Assembly: GCA_026388345.1 (NCBI GenBank)
Contig: JAPLJY010000189.1
Span: forward strand, 1-14,245
DNA: 14,245 bases
Direction of reading: 5' to 3'
Source of the DNA: Deltaproteobacteria bacterium
Lineage (GTDB): Bacteria > Desulfobacterota > Syntrophia > Syntrophales > UBA5619
The notes beneath the pieces were generated by a model, which made no database searches, had not been told where the DNA came from, and saw nothing but the letters and a program-made list of their open reading frames with translations. Positions 1 through 6,533 of the stretch are shown here, in pieces (position 1 is the first letter of the stretch; every line of letters begins with the position of its first letter). Made by a program: the position numbers and the translations under genes.

Positions 1-383
1 TTTTCTTTGACCATCTCCATGATGGTTCTGACGGGGGTCTTGCCGTCCGCAGCCATGCTGAGGGCGCGGGCAGTCATGCGCTGCCCGGTGGCGATCTGGC
101 CGGCAGCCGCGGCCGACTCGGTCACGATGGCGTCAGCCGTATCGTTCACGAGATAGGCGATCCGCCCCTTGTTCATCAGCTCGGACATGCGCAGATCCTT
201 TTTGAGGACCCGGTTGCTGTAGATCCAAGCCGCGCCGAACTGGCTCGGGCCCATCCCGTCGCCGATCAGAATGATAACGTTTTTGGCCTGCAATTGGGTC
301 TGCGCGGCAAGCCCGCTCAACGGCAGGAGAAGCACGGCGGCTGCGAACAACAGGGTGAACAGGCGGAACAATCTATTCTTCAT
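1..383 (-). CDS. Alkaline phosphatase, N-terminal part (gene runs off the left edge)
   Basis: This is a secreted phosphomonoesterase of the alkaline phosphatase superfamily, which releases phosphate from organic phosphates in the periplasm. The first 127 codons are present. Residues 1-27 form a signal peptide: a basic N-terminus (MKNRLFRLF), a Leu/Ala-rich core, and a likely cleavage site near GLAA. The mature part opens with KNVIILIGDGMGPSQ, where Asp42 is the expected first metal ligand. VTESAAAAGQIATG then carries the presumed nucleophile Ser90. Most relatives have Asp directly before this Ser, and here it is Glu. The ATG at 383 is preceded by AGGAGGAAGAG, a strong ribosome-binding site. 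The gene lies 38 bp downstream of glnS on the same strand and may be co-transcribed with it. The family call is firm. The exact substrate, and whether the gene is intact beyond the edge, cannot be seen. Confidence 0.9.
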   Translation of the reverse strand, partial: MKNRLFRLFTLLFAAAVLLLPLSGLAAQTQLQAKNVIILIGDGMGPSQFGAAWIYSNRVLKKDLRMSELMNKGRIAYLVNDTADAIVTESAAAAGQIATGQRMTARALSMAADGKTPVRTIMEMVKE

Positions 384-421
384 CTCTTCCTCCTTTTTTT
401 GTGACGGCATTGAAAGCCGTT

Positions 422-2113
422 TCACCTTCCCTTCTCCGCAATCTTCGCCCAAGCGTCCCGCAGGGTCACGGTCCGGTTGAAGACTGGGGCCTTCTCTGAG
501 GAATCCCCGGAATCCACACAGAAATAACCCAGTCTCTCGAACTGGAACCGGTCCCCCGGCGCCGCGGCCGCAAGGCTCGGCTCCAGCCGGCAGGACTTCA
601 GGATTTCCAGCGATTTCGGGTTCAGATAGGCCGTGAAATCACCCTCTTCCGAAAGCGCATCGGGAACGCAAAAGAGGCGGTCGTAGAGCCTGACCTCGGC
701 CGGAACCGCATGGGCCGCCGACACCCAATGGAGCGTCGCATCGACTTTCCGGCCGTCCGGGGCGAAACCGCTCCGCGTCTCCGGATCATAGGTGCAGTGG
801 ACTTCCGCGATTTCTCCCGTGCCCGGATCCTTCACGACGCCGACGCATTTGATGAAGTAGCCGTAGCGGAGGCGCACCTCCCGGCCGGGGGCAAGCCGGA
901 AGAACTTCTTCGGCGGGACTTCCATAAAATCGTCCTGCTCGATGAACAGTTCCCGGGAGAAGGGCACCTTCCGGGAACCCATGTCGGCGTTCTTGGGGTG
1001 ATAGGGGCAGTCGAACTCGTCGATCCGGCCCTCCGGATAGTTGTCGATTACGACGCGCAACGGCCGGAGCACGGCCATGACGCGGAGCGCCTTCTCGTTC
1101 AGGTCGTCCCGGACGCAGTTCTCCAGAAGGGCCATGTCGATCAGGCTGTCGTTCTTCGACACTCCGATCTTTTCGCAGAACATCCGGATTGCCTCCGGGG
1201 TAAAGCCCCTTCGGCGCATCCCCGAAGGCGTCGGCATCTGCGGGTCGTCCCAGCCGGTAACGACCCTGTTCTCCACCAGTTCCAGCAGCTTGCGTTTGCT
1301 CATCACGGTGTAGCTCAGGTTCAGGCGGGCGAACTCGATCTGCCGCGAACGGGGCCCCTCGACCAACTGGTCCAGGAACCAGTCATACAGGGGCCGGTTG
1401 TTCTCGAACTCCAGGGTGCAGATCGAATGGGTGATCCCCTCGATGAAGTCGGAGAGGCAGTGGGCAAAGTCGTACATCGGGTAGATGCACCACGCATCGC
1501 CCGTCCGGTAGTGGTTAGCCTTTTTGATCCGGTACATGATCGGATCGCGCATCGTAACGTTGGGGGAGGACATGTCGATTCTGGCCCGGAGGACATGGGT
1601 CCCGTCCGCAAACTCCCCGGCCCGCATCCGCCCGAACAGGTCCAGGTTTTCTTCGATGGAACGCTCGCGGCACGGGCTCTCCTTCCCCGGCTCGGTCAGG
1701 GTTCCCCGGTATTCCCGGATCTCATCCGCACTCAGGTCGCAGACGTAGGCCTTGCCCTTCCGGATCAGCGCGAGGGCGTATTGATAGAGTTTTTCATAAT
1801 AGCCGGAGGCGTAGTATAGGCGATCCCCCCAGTCAAACCCCAGCCATTTCACGTCACGGATGATGGACTCCACGTATTCCATACTCTCCCCGCTGGGATC
1901 GGTATCGTCCAGGCGCAGGTTGCAGGTGCCGCCGTACTGGGCGGCGATCCCGAAATTGAGGCAGACGGATTTGGCATGTCCGATGTGGGGGTAGCCGTTT
2001 GGCTCGGGCGGAAAGCGCGTGGCCACACGCCCCTGGTGCTTGCCTGTTTTCATGTCATCGTCGACGATGTCCCGGATGAAATCAGAAGGAAGAAGTGGAT
2101 TGGTTTGCGTCAT
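422..2113 (-). CDS. glnS: Glutaminyl-tRNA synthetase
   Basis: Charges tRNA(Gln) with glutamine using ATP, in the cytoplasm. It has 563 residues, close to the E. coli enzyme (about 554). The class I signature HIGH is at residues 43-46, inside [15 protein letters not shown], and the KMSKS-type loop appears as VMSKR at 270-274. FEGITHS-like and [12 protein letters not shown] segments typical of the GlnRS catalytic core follow, and then the anticodon-binding beta-barrel region. The open frame extends about 150 codons further upstream, but that part is low-complexity Arg/Gly/Pro sequence with no homology. The start at 2113 was chosen because [15 protein letters not shown] matches the family N-terminus and is preceded by AAAGGAAATT. 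Its ATG overlaps the TGA of the small upstream ORF (ATGA), suggesting translational coupling. A non-discriminating GluRS is unlikely given the overall GlnRS-type sequence. Confidence 0.96.
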   Translation of the reverse strand: MTQTNPLLPSDFIRDIVDDDMKTGKHQGRVATRFPPEPNGYPHIGHAKSVCLNFGIAAQYGGTCNLRLDDTDPSGESMEYVESIIRDVKWLGFDWGDRLYYASGYYEKLYQYALALIRKGKAYVCDLSADEIREYRGTLTEPGKESPCRERSIEENLDLFGRMRAGEFADGTHVLRARIDMSSPNVTMRDPIMYRIKKANHYRTGDAWCIYPMYDFAHCLSDFIEGITHSICTLEFENNRPLYDWFLDQLVEGPRSRQIEFARLNLSYTVMSKRKLLELVENRVVTGWDDPQMPTPSGMRRRGFTPEAIRMFCEKIGVSKNDSLIDMALLENCVRDDLNEKALRVMAVLRPLRVVIDNYPEGRIDEFDCPYHPKNADMGSRKVPFSRELFIEQDDFMEVPPKKFFRLAPGREVRLRYGYFIKCVGVVKDPGTGEIAEVHCTYDPETRSGFAPDGRKVDATLHWVSAAHAVPAEVRLYDRLFCVPDALSEEGDFTAYLNPKSLEILKSCRLEPSLAAAAPGDRFQFERLGYFCVDSGDSSEKAPVFNRTVTLRDAWAKIAEKGR

Positions 2114-2268
2114 GTGTCGAATTTCCTTTCTGTGGGTTGATCTGCATCGGCTATCTCCGCCCGAAGACCATCCGGCCCGGTCAGGACGACTTTCCATTCC
2201 GGCGGAAAAGCCTCCCGGATGGTCTTGTCGATCTCTGCCGATGGTTTCCGGACGATGACGACTTTCAT
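2110..2268 (-). pseudogene. Remnant of D-2-hydroxyacid dehydrogenase N-terminus, 52 codons
   Basis: This short open frame begins [20 protein letters not shown] and continues [12 protein letters not shown]...AEIADAD. From memory, that is the pattern of the first beta-alpha-beta unit of D-isomer-specific 2-hydroxyacid or 3-phosphoglycerate dehydrogenases, which are normally over 300 residues long. The sequence then leaves the family after IADAD and stops, so the NAD-binding domain and catalytic Arg/Glu/His are absent. A good ribosome-binding site (AGGAG, then ACC before the ATG) remains. The TGA overlaps the glnS ATG as ATGA, so translation of this stub may now feed ribosomes into glnS. I see the reading frame, ribosome-binding site and overlap directly. 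The family assignment and the truncation are inferred. It could instead be a genuine short leader ORF. Confidence 0.55.
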
Positions 2269-2359
2269 GGTCTCCTGCCGGCAAGCCGCCCGGCCGGACC
2301 TGCAGGCCTTGAAGCCATTCCGTTTCCCGGGCGTACCGGCCGTCCCTGTAAATAAATGA

Positions 2360-2382
2360 GGGGCTGCTTGCGCCGCAGCCCC
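2360..2382 (-). terminator. Terminator-like hairpin after the acyl-CoA synthetase gene
   Basis: GGGGCTGC at 2360-2367 pairs perfectly with GCAGCCCC at 2375-2382 around a 7-nt loop. It lies 11 bp past the synthetase stop codon. Read on the minus strand it is followed by TCATTTATTT, a T-rich but interrupted tract. It could separate the synthetase transcript from the dehydrogenase remnant and glnS. The hairpin is clear, but its strength as an intrinsic terminator is uncertain. Confidence 0.6.
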
Positions 2383-2393
2383 CTGCTTCACGT

Positions 2394-3833
2394 TTATTTT
2401 TCGGAACTTTCCGACGGTTTGAGGATGATCCGGCAGTCGGCGACGGTCGCCCCCTTCCCTTCCTCGTGGACCAGAAGGGGATTGATGTCCAGCTCGATGA
2501 TCTCCGGGTGGTTGACGACCATGTCGGAAAGCCGCACCATGTTCTTCTCCAGGATCTCGACATCCCCCTTCGGGCGTCCCCGGAAGCCGGTGAAGAGCTG
2601 GTAGCCCTTGATCTCGCGGATCATCCGGTGCGCCTCGTCGCGGTCGATGGGGGCAAGGCGGAAGACGACGTCCTTGAAGATCTCGACGAAGATGCCGCCC
2701 AGACCGAACATGATCAGGGGCCCGACCGCATAGCGGTTCATCCCGAGGATGGCCTCGTCCCCCGGCACCGCCATCTTCTGCACGAGAACCCCCTCCAGGA
2801 CGGCCTTGGGGTCGTAGCCCTTCGCGTTCGCGATGATCCGGGTGAAGGCCTTCTCCGCCTCCTCCTTCGTCTTGATCCCAACGACGACCCCGCCCGCATC
2901 CGATTTGTGGAGGATCTGCGGGGAAACGATCTTCATGACGACCGGAAGTCCGATCTCCTCCGCGATCTTCGCCGCCTCCGTCTCGTCCTTTGCGAGTTTT
3001 GTCGGCAGCGTGCTGAAGCCGTAGCACTTGAGGAGCTCTAAGCCGTCCAGCTCGCCCAGTCGCGTCCTCCCGGCGGCGAGACAGCGCCGGATCACCGCCT
3101 CCGCTTCGATCTTGTCGTGCGTGAGCGAAAACGGCGGGAGGTGCTCGCGGTTCAGCCAGTGCGAATATTTATAGAGTGCACCCAGGGCCTTGGCCGCGTC
3201 CTCGGGAAACTTATAGACCGGATAGCCATGTTCCTGGAGGTATTTCACCCCGGCGGAGACATCAACCACCCCCATGAAGCAGCAGAGGATCGGCTTCGGA
3301 GAGCGGCGGGCGACGCGGACGATCGCCTCTGCCGTCCCCAGCGCGTTCGTCATGGACTGCGGGGTGAGGATGACCAGGGCGCCATCCACTCCTTCGTCCT
3401 TGATTACGGCGGAGAGGGCGTTTTCGTAGCGGTCGGACGCGGCGTCGCCGATGATGTCCACCGGGTTGTGGATGTTGGCCGTGGTCGGGAGATGGCTGGC
3501 CAGTTCGTCGATCGTCGCCTGCGTGAACCTCGCCAGCTCCAGATCGGAGGATATGGTCATATCGGTCGCCAGGATCCCCGGCCCGCCGGCGTTGGTCACG
3601 ATGGCCACCCTTTTGCCGCTGGGGATCTTCCGCTTTGCCTTGCCGAGGGCGCTTTCATGCTTGTAGGCAAAGGCATTGGCAAAATCAAAGAGTTCGGCGA
3701 TGGAATCGGCCCGGATGATCCCCGCCTGCTTGAAAATGGCGTCGTAAACGGCCTCCGTCCCGGCCAGGGCGCCGGTGTGGGAGGCGGCCGCCTGGGCGCC
3801 GGCGCTGGTCCGGCCCGATTTGATGATCAGCAC
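2394..3833 (-). CDS. ADP-forming acyl-CoA synthetase, C-terminal fragment of a broken gene
   Basis: This is the larger piece of an acetate/acyl-CoA ligase (ADP-forming), an enzyme that interconverts acyl-CoA plus ADP and phosphate with acid, CoA and ATP. The fragment starts at a GTG (VLIIKSGRT). The same frame matches the family further upstream as [17 protein letters not shown], to about 3881, so the GTG is probably not a natural start, and no ribosome-binding site precedes it. Residues 15-25 ([11 protein letters not shown]) hold the phosphohistidine of the alpha part, His19. The Succ_CoA_lig-like flavodoxin domain runs to about 240. The ATP-grasp_5 domain fills about 245-479, with the second conserved His in [12 protein letters not shown] (His309) and the [19 protein letters not shown] segment near 377-395. 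It ends normally at SESSEK. Its N-terminal half lies in another frame at 3874-4392. The family call is firm; whether this piece makes protein is doubtful. Confidence 0.85.
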   Translation of the reverse strand: MLIIKSGRTSAGAQAAASHTGALAGTEAVYDAIFKQAGIIRADSIAELFDFANAFAYKHESALGKAKRKIPSGKRVAIVTNAGGPGILATDMTISSDLELARFTQATIDELASHLPTTANIHNPVDIIGDAASDRYENALSAVIKDEGVDGALVILTPQSMTNALGTAEAIVRVARRSPKPILCCFMGVVDVSAGVKYLQEHGYPVYKFPEDAAKALGALYKYSHWLNREHLPPFSLTHDKIEAEAVIRRCLAAGRTRLGELDGLELLKCYGFSTLPTKLAKDETEAAKIAEEIGLPVVMKIVSPQILHKSDAGGVVVGIKTKEEAEKAFTRIIANAKGYDPKAVLEGVLVQKMAVPGDEAILGMNRYAVGPLIMFGLGGIFVEIFKDVVFRLAPIDRDEAHRMIREIKGYQLFTGFRGRPKGDVEILEKNMVRLSDMVVNHPEIIELDINPLLVHEEGKGATVADCRIILKPSESSEK

Positions 3834-3873
3834 CGGGGTGGGCCGGTGGCCGGAGGTGATCTCCTTGACCGCC

Positions 3874-4392
3874 TCAGAGAACAGCGGTGCAGAGTGCCCC
3901 GCTCTGGGAGATGAACGATATGTTCCCGCAGGCGGGCATCCGCTTGGAGAAACTCGCGTTCAGGCTTACGCCGGGAACGGGATTGATCACCCCGAGGCAG
4001 TTGGGACCGACAAGGCGGACCTTGGCTTCCTTGCAGCGGGAGACAATCCGGTTTTCGATCTCCAATCCCTCGCCGCCGACCTCCCGGAAACCGGCGGAGA
4101 CGATCACGATCCCCTTGACCCCCTTTTCGATGGACTCCTCCACCGCCGTGAGGCAGGCCCTCGGCGGCAGGATGATGATGGAGAGATCGACATTATCGGA
4201 AATTGCATTGATCGTGGGATAGGTTTTCACGCTCAGAATCGACTTGGCCTTGGGATTGACCGGATAAAGGGTTCCCTGGAAACCGCCCTGTAGGATGTTG
4301 GCAAAGATGTCATGCCCCACCTTGCCGGGGTTATTGGAGGCGCCGATAATGGCAACGGATTCTGGGGAAAAAATTGCATCAAGACTATTCAT
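3874..4392 (-). CDS. ADP-forming acyl-CoA synthetase, N-terminal fragment of a broken gene
   Basis: This carries the CoA-binding Rossmann domain of the same synthetase: MNSLDAIFSPESVAIIGAS, then GKVGHDIFANI and the LYPVNPKAKSI strand. It continues into VGPNCLGVINP and FISQSGALCTAVL, where it meets a TGA. In intact relatives roughly 50 more residues separate GALCTAVL from the segment that resumes in the other frame as FSEAVKEITSG. The break therefore looks like an internal deletion whose length is not a multiple of three, not a single-base slip. An ATG at 4401 is also in frame, but it sits 1-2 nt from AGAGGA. The ATG at 4392 has a normal 10-nt spacing and is preferred. The sigma70 promoter at 4469-4497 drives it. 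Without the missing segment the enzyme is expected to be inactive. Confidence 0.8.
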   Translation of the reverse strand: MNSLDAIFSPESVAIIGASNNPGKVGHDIFANILQGGFQGTLYPVNPKAKSILSVKTYPTINAISDNVDLSIIILPPRACLTAVEESIEKGVKGIVIVSAGFREVGGEGLEIENRIVSRCKEAKVRLVGPNCLGVINPVPGVSLNASFSKRMPACGNISFISQSGALCTAVL

Positions 4393-4429
4393 TTTTTTCA
4401 TTTCCTCTCTATTTGGACACCTTTTTCAG

Positions 4430-4443
4430 CCCTCTTGCGAGGG
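4430..4443 (-). other. GNRA-type hairpin in the synthetase mRNA leader
   Basis: On the minus strand CCCTC-GCAA-GAGGG forms a 5-bp stem closed by a GCAA tetraloop, a classic stable GNRA loop. It lies between the predicted transcription start near 4462 and the ribosome-binding site. It could protect the mRNA 5' region. No riboswitch match is claimed. Confidence 0.35.
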
Positions 4444-4468
4444 TGCATCATGTTGCGGATGCGCACGG

Positions 4469-4497
4469 ATTATCGGCCACTGTGCCCCGGGTGTCAA
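4469..4497 (-). promoter_or_regulatory. Near-consensus sigma70 promoter for the acyl-CoA synthetase gene
   Basis: Read on the minus strand, TTGACA (4497-4492) is a perfect -35 box. It is followed by exactly 17 bp and then GATAAT (4474-4469), which matches five of the six -10 bases. Transcription would start near 4462, giving a leader of about 70 nt before the ATG at 4392. This is the best-matching promoter in the window and it points into the damaged gene. Confidence 0.7.
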
Positions 4498-4675
4498 GAA
4501 AAACCTCCCCGGAATACGGGTGCCAACGCATTCCGTACGCGCCGGCGTTCTTCGTTTCGAACGGGTGATCGGGATTGCATCACTTTTCAAGGCCGCGATC
4601 ATGCCGCTGGTTAAAGAAAAGTATTGATGCATCCCTCAAAAGCCGTTACAACATCCCAAAACGGATTGAAGCTCT

Positions 4676-4691
4676 CCGCAGCAAGCTGCGG
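4676..4691. repeat. REP-like palindrome, copy 1
   Basis: CCGCAGC-AA-GCTGCGG is a perfect inverted repeat. Its 16-bp core is identical to the centre of copy 2 at 4741-4760. The right flank TGAATC resembles the GAATGG flank of copy 2. From memory, GCAGCAAGCTGC palindromes flanked by GAATG and GCTCGCTG occur in intergenic DNA of several deltaproteobacterial genomes. This copy has lost the outer two base pairs. Confidence 0.65.
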
Positions 4692-4740
4692 TGAATCTTC
4701 GATCCTTAAGAGGAATAAAACATTCGTTTATGCTCGCTGA

Positions 4741-4760
4741 CCCCGCAGCAAGCTGCGGGG
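4741..4760. repeat. REP-like palindrome, copy 2
   Basis: CCCCGCAGCAAGCTGCGGGG is a 20-bp perfect palindrome around a central AA. It lies between GCTCGCTGA on the left and GAATGGCTCGCTGG on the right, so a GCTCGCTG motif sits on both sides as a direct repeat. This layout fits a dispersed REP/BIME-type intergenic element. No transposase of the RAYT family is present in the window to mobilise it. Confidence 0.7.
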
Positions 4761-4796
4761 AATGGCTCGCTGGCGGATTCATGATCAGCATCCAAC

Positions 4797-4820
4797 ATGA
4801 TTTTAGGCTTGTGAAATCAT
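4797..4820 (+). promoter_or_regulatory. Inverted repeat just upstream of the HD-domain gene
   Basis: ATGATTT at 4797-4803 and AAATCAT at 4814-4820 are perfect 7-bp inverted repeats separated by 10 nt. They end 11 nt before the GGAGGTGA ribosome-binding site. It could be an operator or an RNA hairpin close to the translation start. The structure is seen directly; a function is not. Confidence 0.35.
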
Positions 4821-4844
4821 CCTGTTGGAACGGAGGTGAGACGG

Positions 4845-5591
4845 TTGCCGGATCCGGAATACATCAGGGCCATCGATCTATCCCGGAAGATCGCCGCTGA
4901 AGTCGGGACGCCCCGTTTCTATCTGGAGAGGAAACGGGAGGTGGCTCTCTCCCGGGAACTGTTCGCCTCCGAGCCGCTGGTCGAGGAGGGGATGCGGATC
5001 GTCGGGGAACGGGGGGATTGTCTCGGCCACGGTCTCACCCATGTCCGGAAGGTGGCCATCGATACCGGCGCGCTGATCCTCATCGAGGAAGGAGGAGGAC
5101 TTCCCGGCGCCCGTGTCCTCCGGCTGGTACTCCTGGCGCACCTGGCCGGCCTCCTCCACGATATCCGGCGGGAGGAGAAGGACCACGCCGAACGGGGTGC
5201 GGATGAGGCGGTCAGACTTCTATCCTCCTTCCCGATCCGGGACGACGAATGCGCCGGAATCGCCGCCGCCATCCGGAACCATGAAGCCTTCCGGCCCTCG
5301 ACCGATGCCGGTCCTGCGGAACGTCTCCTCTCCGACGCCCTCTACGATGCGGACAAATTTCGCTGGGGACCGGACAACTTTACGGAAACCCTCTGGGCGA
5401 TGATCATCCCCCGCGGCATCCCCCTCCGGACGCTCCTGCCCCGATTTCTCCCCGGGATCGAAGGGATCCGGAAGATCCGGGAGAGTTTCCGGACGGCGAC
5501 GGGATGCGAATACGGACCGGATTTCATCGACCGCGGCCTCACGATCGGCCGAAGGCTCTATGAGGAGCTGACCGCTGACGGTATGGTTTGA
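4845..5591 (+). CDS. HD-domain metal-dependent phosphohydrolase
   Basis: A soluble 248-residue protein of the HD superfamily, whose members hydrolyse phosphoester bonds with bound metal. The metal motif is readable in order: His in GHGLTHVRKV (62-66), the HD pair in HLAGLLHDIRR (105-106), a further His in IRNHEAF (146), and the closing Asp in LYDADKFRWG (168-170). The DADK...G pattern resembles the small uncharacterised HD proteins, not the HD-GYP or (p)ppGpp enzymes. I chose the TTG at 4845 because GGAGGTGA (4832-4839), a perfect anti-16S match, lies 5 nt before it. The in-frame GTG at 4836 overlaps that motif and cannot use it. The YjbQ gene follows 84 bp later on the same strand. The substrate is unknown. 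Confidence 0.85.
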   Translation: MPDPEYIRAIDLSRKIAAEVGTPRFYLERKREVALSRELFASEPLVEEGMRIVGERGDCLGHGLTHVRKVAIDTGALILIEEGGGLPGARVLRLVLLAHLAGLLHDIRREEKDHAERGADEAVRLLSSFPIRDDECAGIAAAIRNHEAFRPSTDAGPAERLLSDALYDADKFRWGPDNFTETLWAMIIPRGIPLRTLLPRFLPGIEGIRKIRESFRTATGCEYGPDFIDRGLTIGRRLYEELTADGMV

Positions 5592-5675
5592 TGTTTGTCT
5601 TTAAGCGGGTTCGGGATCTTTTCACCCATCCCGGAGGCGCCTGTTCACCGTTGTAATTGTTCAAGGAGGTAAGGA

Positions 5676-6071
5676 ATGACGTCATTCACCATCCGGACGA
5701 CGGCCCGGTGCGAGATGATCGATATTACGGGGCTTGTCGCGGCGGCAATCCGGGAAAAGGGGATCAAAAACGGAATCTGCCGTGTCTTTGTGCCCCACAC
5801 GACCGCGGCGGTCACAATCAATGAGAATGCCGACCCGGACGTCCCGCAGGACATCCTCGCCGCCCTGGACCGGATCGTCCCGCTCGCCGACCGTTACCGG
5901 CATGCGGAGGGAAACGCCGCCGCCCACATCAAGGCCTCCCTCTTCGGTGCCTCCCAGACGGTCTTCATCGAAAACGGCCGGCTCGTCCTCGGGACATGGC
6001 AATCGCTTTTCTTCTGCGAGTTCGACGGCCCGCGGACAAGGCAGGTACTGGTAAGACTGATTGCAGGATGA
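5676..6071 (+). CDS. YjbQ/UPF0047 family protein (secondary thiamine-phosphate synthase-like)
   Basis: A complete 131-residue member of the UPF0047/YjbQ family. These are small cytoplasmic metal-binding proteins, one of which was reported to have weak thiamine-phosphate synthase activity in E. coli; the true role is still unclear. Diagnostic segments are VPHTTAAVTINENAD (40-53, with His41), GNAAAHIKASLFG (79-91, with His84), and LGTWQSLFFCEFDGPR (105-120). The ATG is preceded by AAGGAGGTAAGGA, an excellent ribosome-binding site. It ends 48 bp before the oppositely oriented Hsp20 gene. No other thiamine gene is nearby, so context gives no support for a thiamine role. Confidence 0.92.
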   Translation: MTSFTIRTTARCEMIDITGLVAAAIREKGIKNGICRVFVPHTTAAVTINENADPDVPQDILAALDRIVPLADRYRHAEGNAAAHIKASLFGASQTVFIENGRLVLGTWQSLFFCEFDGPRTRQVLVRLIAG

Positions 6072-6119
6072 TCAAATCCCCGCGGGGGCAATTTCTCCTC
6101 GGGGGGATAAACCGCATGG

Positions 6120-6521
6120 TTATTCGGACCGGACGGCGATTTTCTTCACCTCGGCCTGCGGCGCCTTGTGCAGGGTCAGCTTGAGGACGCCGTTTTTCAC
6201 AACCGCTCCGATCCGGTCCCGGTCCACCTCGTCCGAGATGGTAAAAACCCGTTCATAATCGCCGACGTCATACTCGGAATAGGCGATGCTCCGCCCCGGG
6301 AATTCCTGCGGTGCGACCGTCCCCGTAATCGTCAGCACGTTCTTCTCCAGGATCACCTCGACCGATTTTTCATCCGCGCCGGGCACGTCGGCATACATGA
6401 CCATGGCATCCCCGGTTTCGATGATATCCACCTTCGGCACATAGACCTTTCTGTTCCGGGTCCGTTCCATCTCCACCGGGGTCTGTGCCGGTTTCTTCTG
6501 ATATTCGACCTTGCTTTCCAT
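6120..6521 (-). CDS. Hsp20/alpha-crystallin small heat-shock protein (second in operon)
   Basis: A 133-residue ATP-independent chaperone that holds unfolding proteins for later refolding. The alpha-crystallin domain spans about 27-118: VPKVDIIETGDAMVMYADVPGA, then VEVILEKNVLTITG, and the closing strand KNGVLKLTLHKA (109-120). The N-terminal arm is short and charged, and the C-terminal tail lacks a clear I-x-I motif (KKIAVRS). It starts 12 bp after the other Hsp20 gene, and its ribosome-binding site GGGGGTGA begins right at that gene's stop codon. The two paralogues differ strongly in sequence, so they are probably not a recent duplication. They may form mixed oligomers (inference). Confidence 0.93.
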   Translation of the reverse strand: MESKVEYQKKPAQTPVEMERTRNRKVYVPKVDIIETGDAMVMYADVPGADEKSVEVILEKNVLTITGTVAPQEFPGRSIAYSEYDVGDYERVFTISDEVDRDRIGAVVKNGVLKLTLHKAPQAEVKKIAVRSE

Positions 6522-6533
6522 GATTTCACCCCC

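Larger units (their letters stand above)
4402..4844. other. Non-coding region between divergent genes, with promoter, repeats and hairpins
   Basis: This stretch of about 440 bp holds no convincing gene. Short open frames here have no recognisable sequence and no ribosome-binding site. From left to right it contains the synthetase leader hairpin, its sigma70 promoter, about 180 bp with nothing recognised, two copies of a GC-rich palindrome (4676-4691 and 4741-4760), an inverted repeat ATGATTT/AAATCAT (4797-4820), and the GGAGGTGA ribosome-binding site at 4832-4839 for the HD-domain gene. I could not assign a promoter for the plus-strand gene with confidence. Confidence 0.6.

Noticed and set aside
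401..425. Hairpin GTGACGGC / GCCGT..CAC at the end of glnS as a terminator
   Set aside because: On the minus strand it is followed by an A-run instead of a T-run and then directly by the alkaline phosphatase ribosome-binding site, so it is not an intrinsic terminator for glnS.
710..1819. Long plus-strand open frame (369 codons) opposite glnS
   Set aside because: It is a shadow of glnS produced by GC-rich third positions; it has no ribosome-binding site and no recognisable sequence.
2114..2563. Open 150-codon extension upstream of the glnS start in the same frame
   Set aside because: It overlaps the synthetase gene antiparallel-free in another frame, is rich in Arg/Gly/Pro, has no family similarity, and the glnS ATG at 2113 has its own ribosome-binding site.
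3834..3900. Programmed ribosomal frameshifting as the explanation for the split synthetase
   Set aside because: There is no slippery heptamer, and the two frames do not overlap within continuous family sequence. A stretch of the domain seems to be missing, which slippage cannot restore.
3117..3914. 265-codon plus-strand open frame opposite the acyl-CoA synthetase
   Set aside because: Antisense shadow with Gly/Arg/Asp-rich composition. The sense strand is clearly the synthetase.
4511..4526. Sigma54-like motif on the minus strand (TTGGCAC, 5 bases, TTCC) upstream of the synthetase
   Set aside because: The -12 element lacks the required GC, and a much better sigma70 promoter lies just downstream.
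4426..4632. Short open frames in the 4402-4844 gap as possible small genes
   Set aside because: They have no ribosome-binding site, no recognisable sequence, and they overlap promoter and repeat features.
6072..6119. Possible bidirectional terminator between yjbQ-like gene and Hsp20 (CCCCGCGGGG and ATCCCC/GGGGAT)
   Set aside because: The short palindrome has no room for a loop, the longer pairing needs a 21-nt loop, and no T-run follows on either strand.
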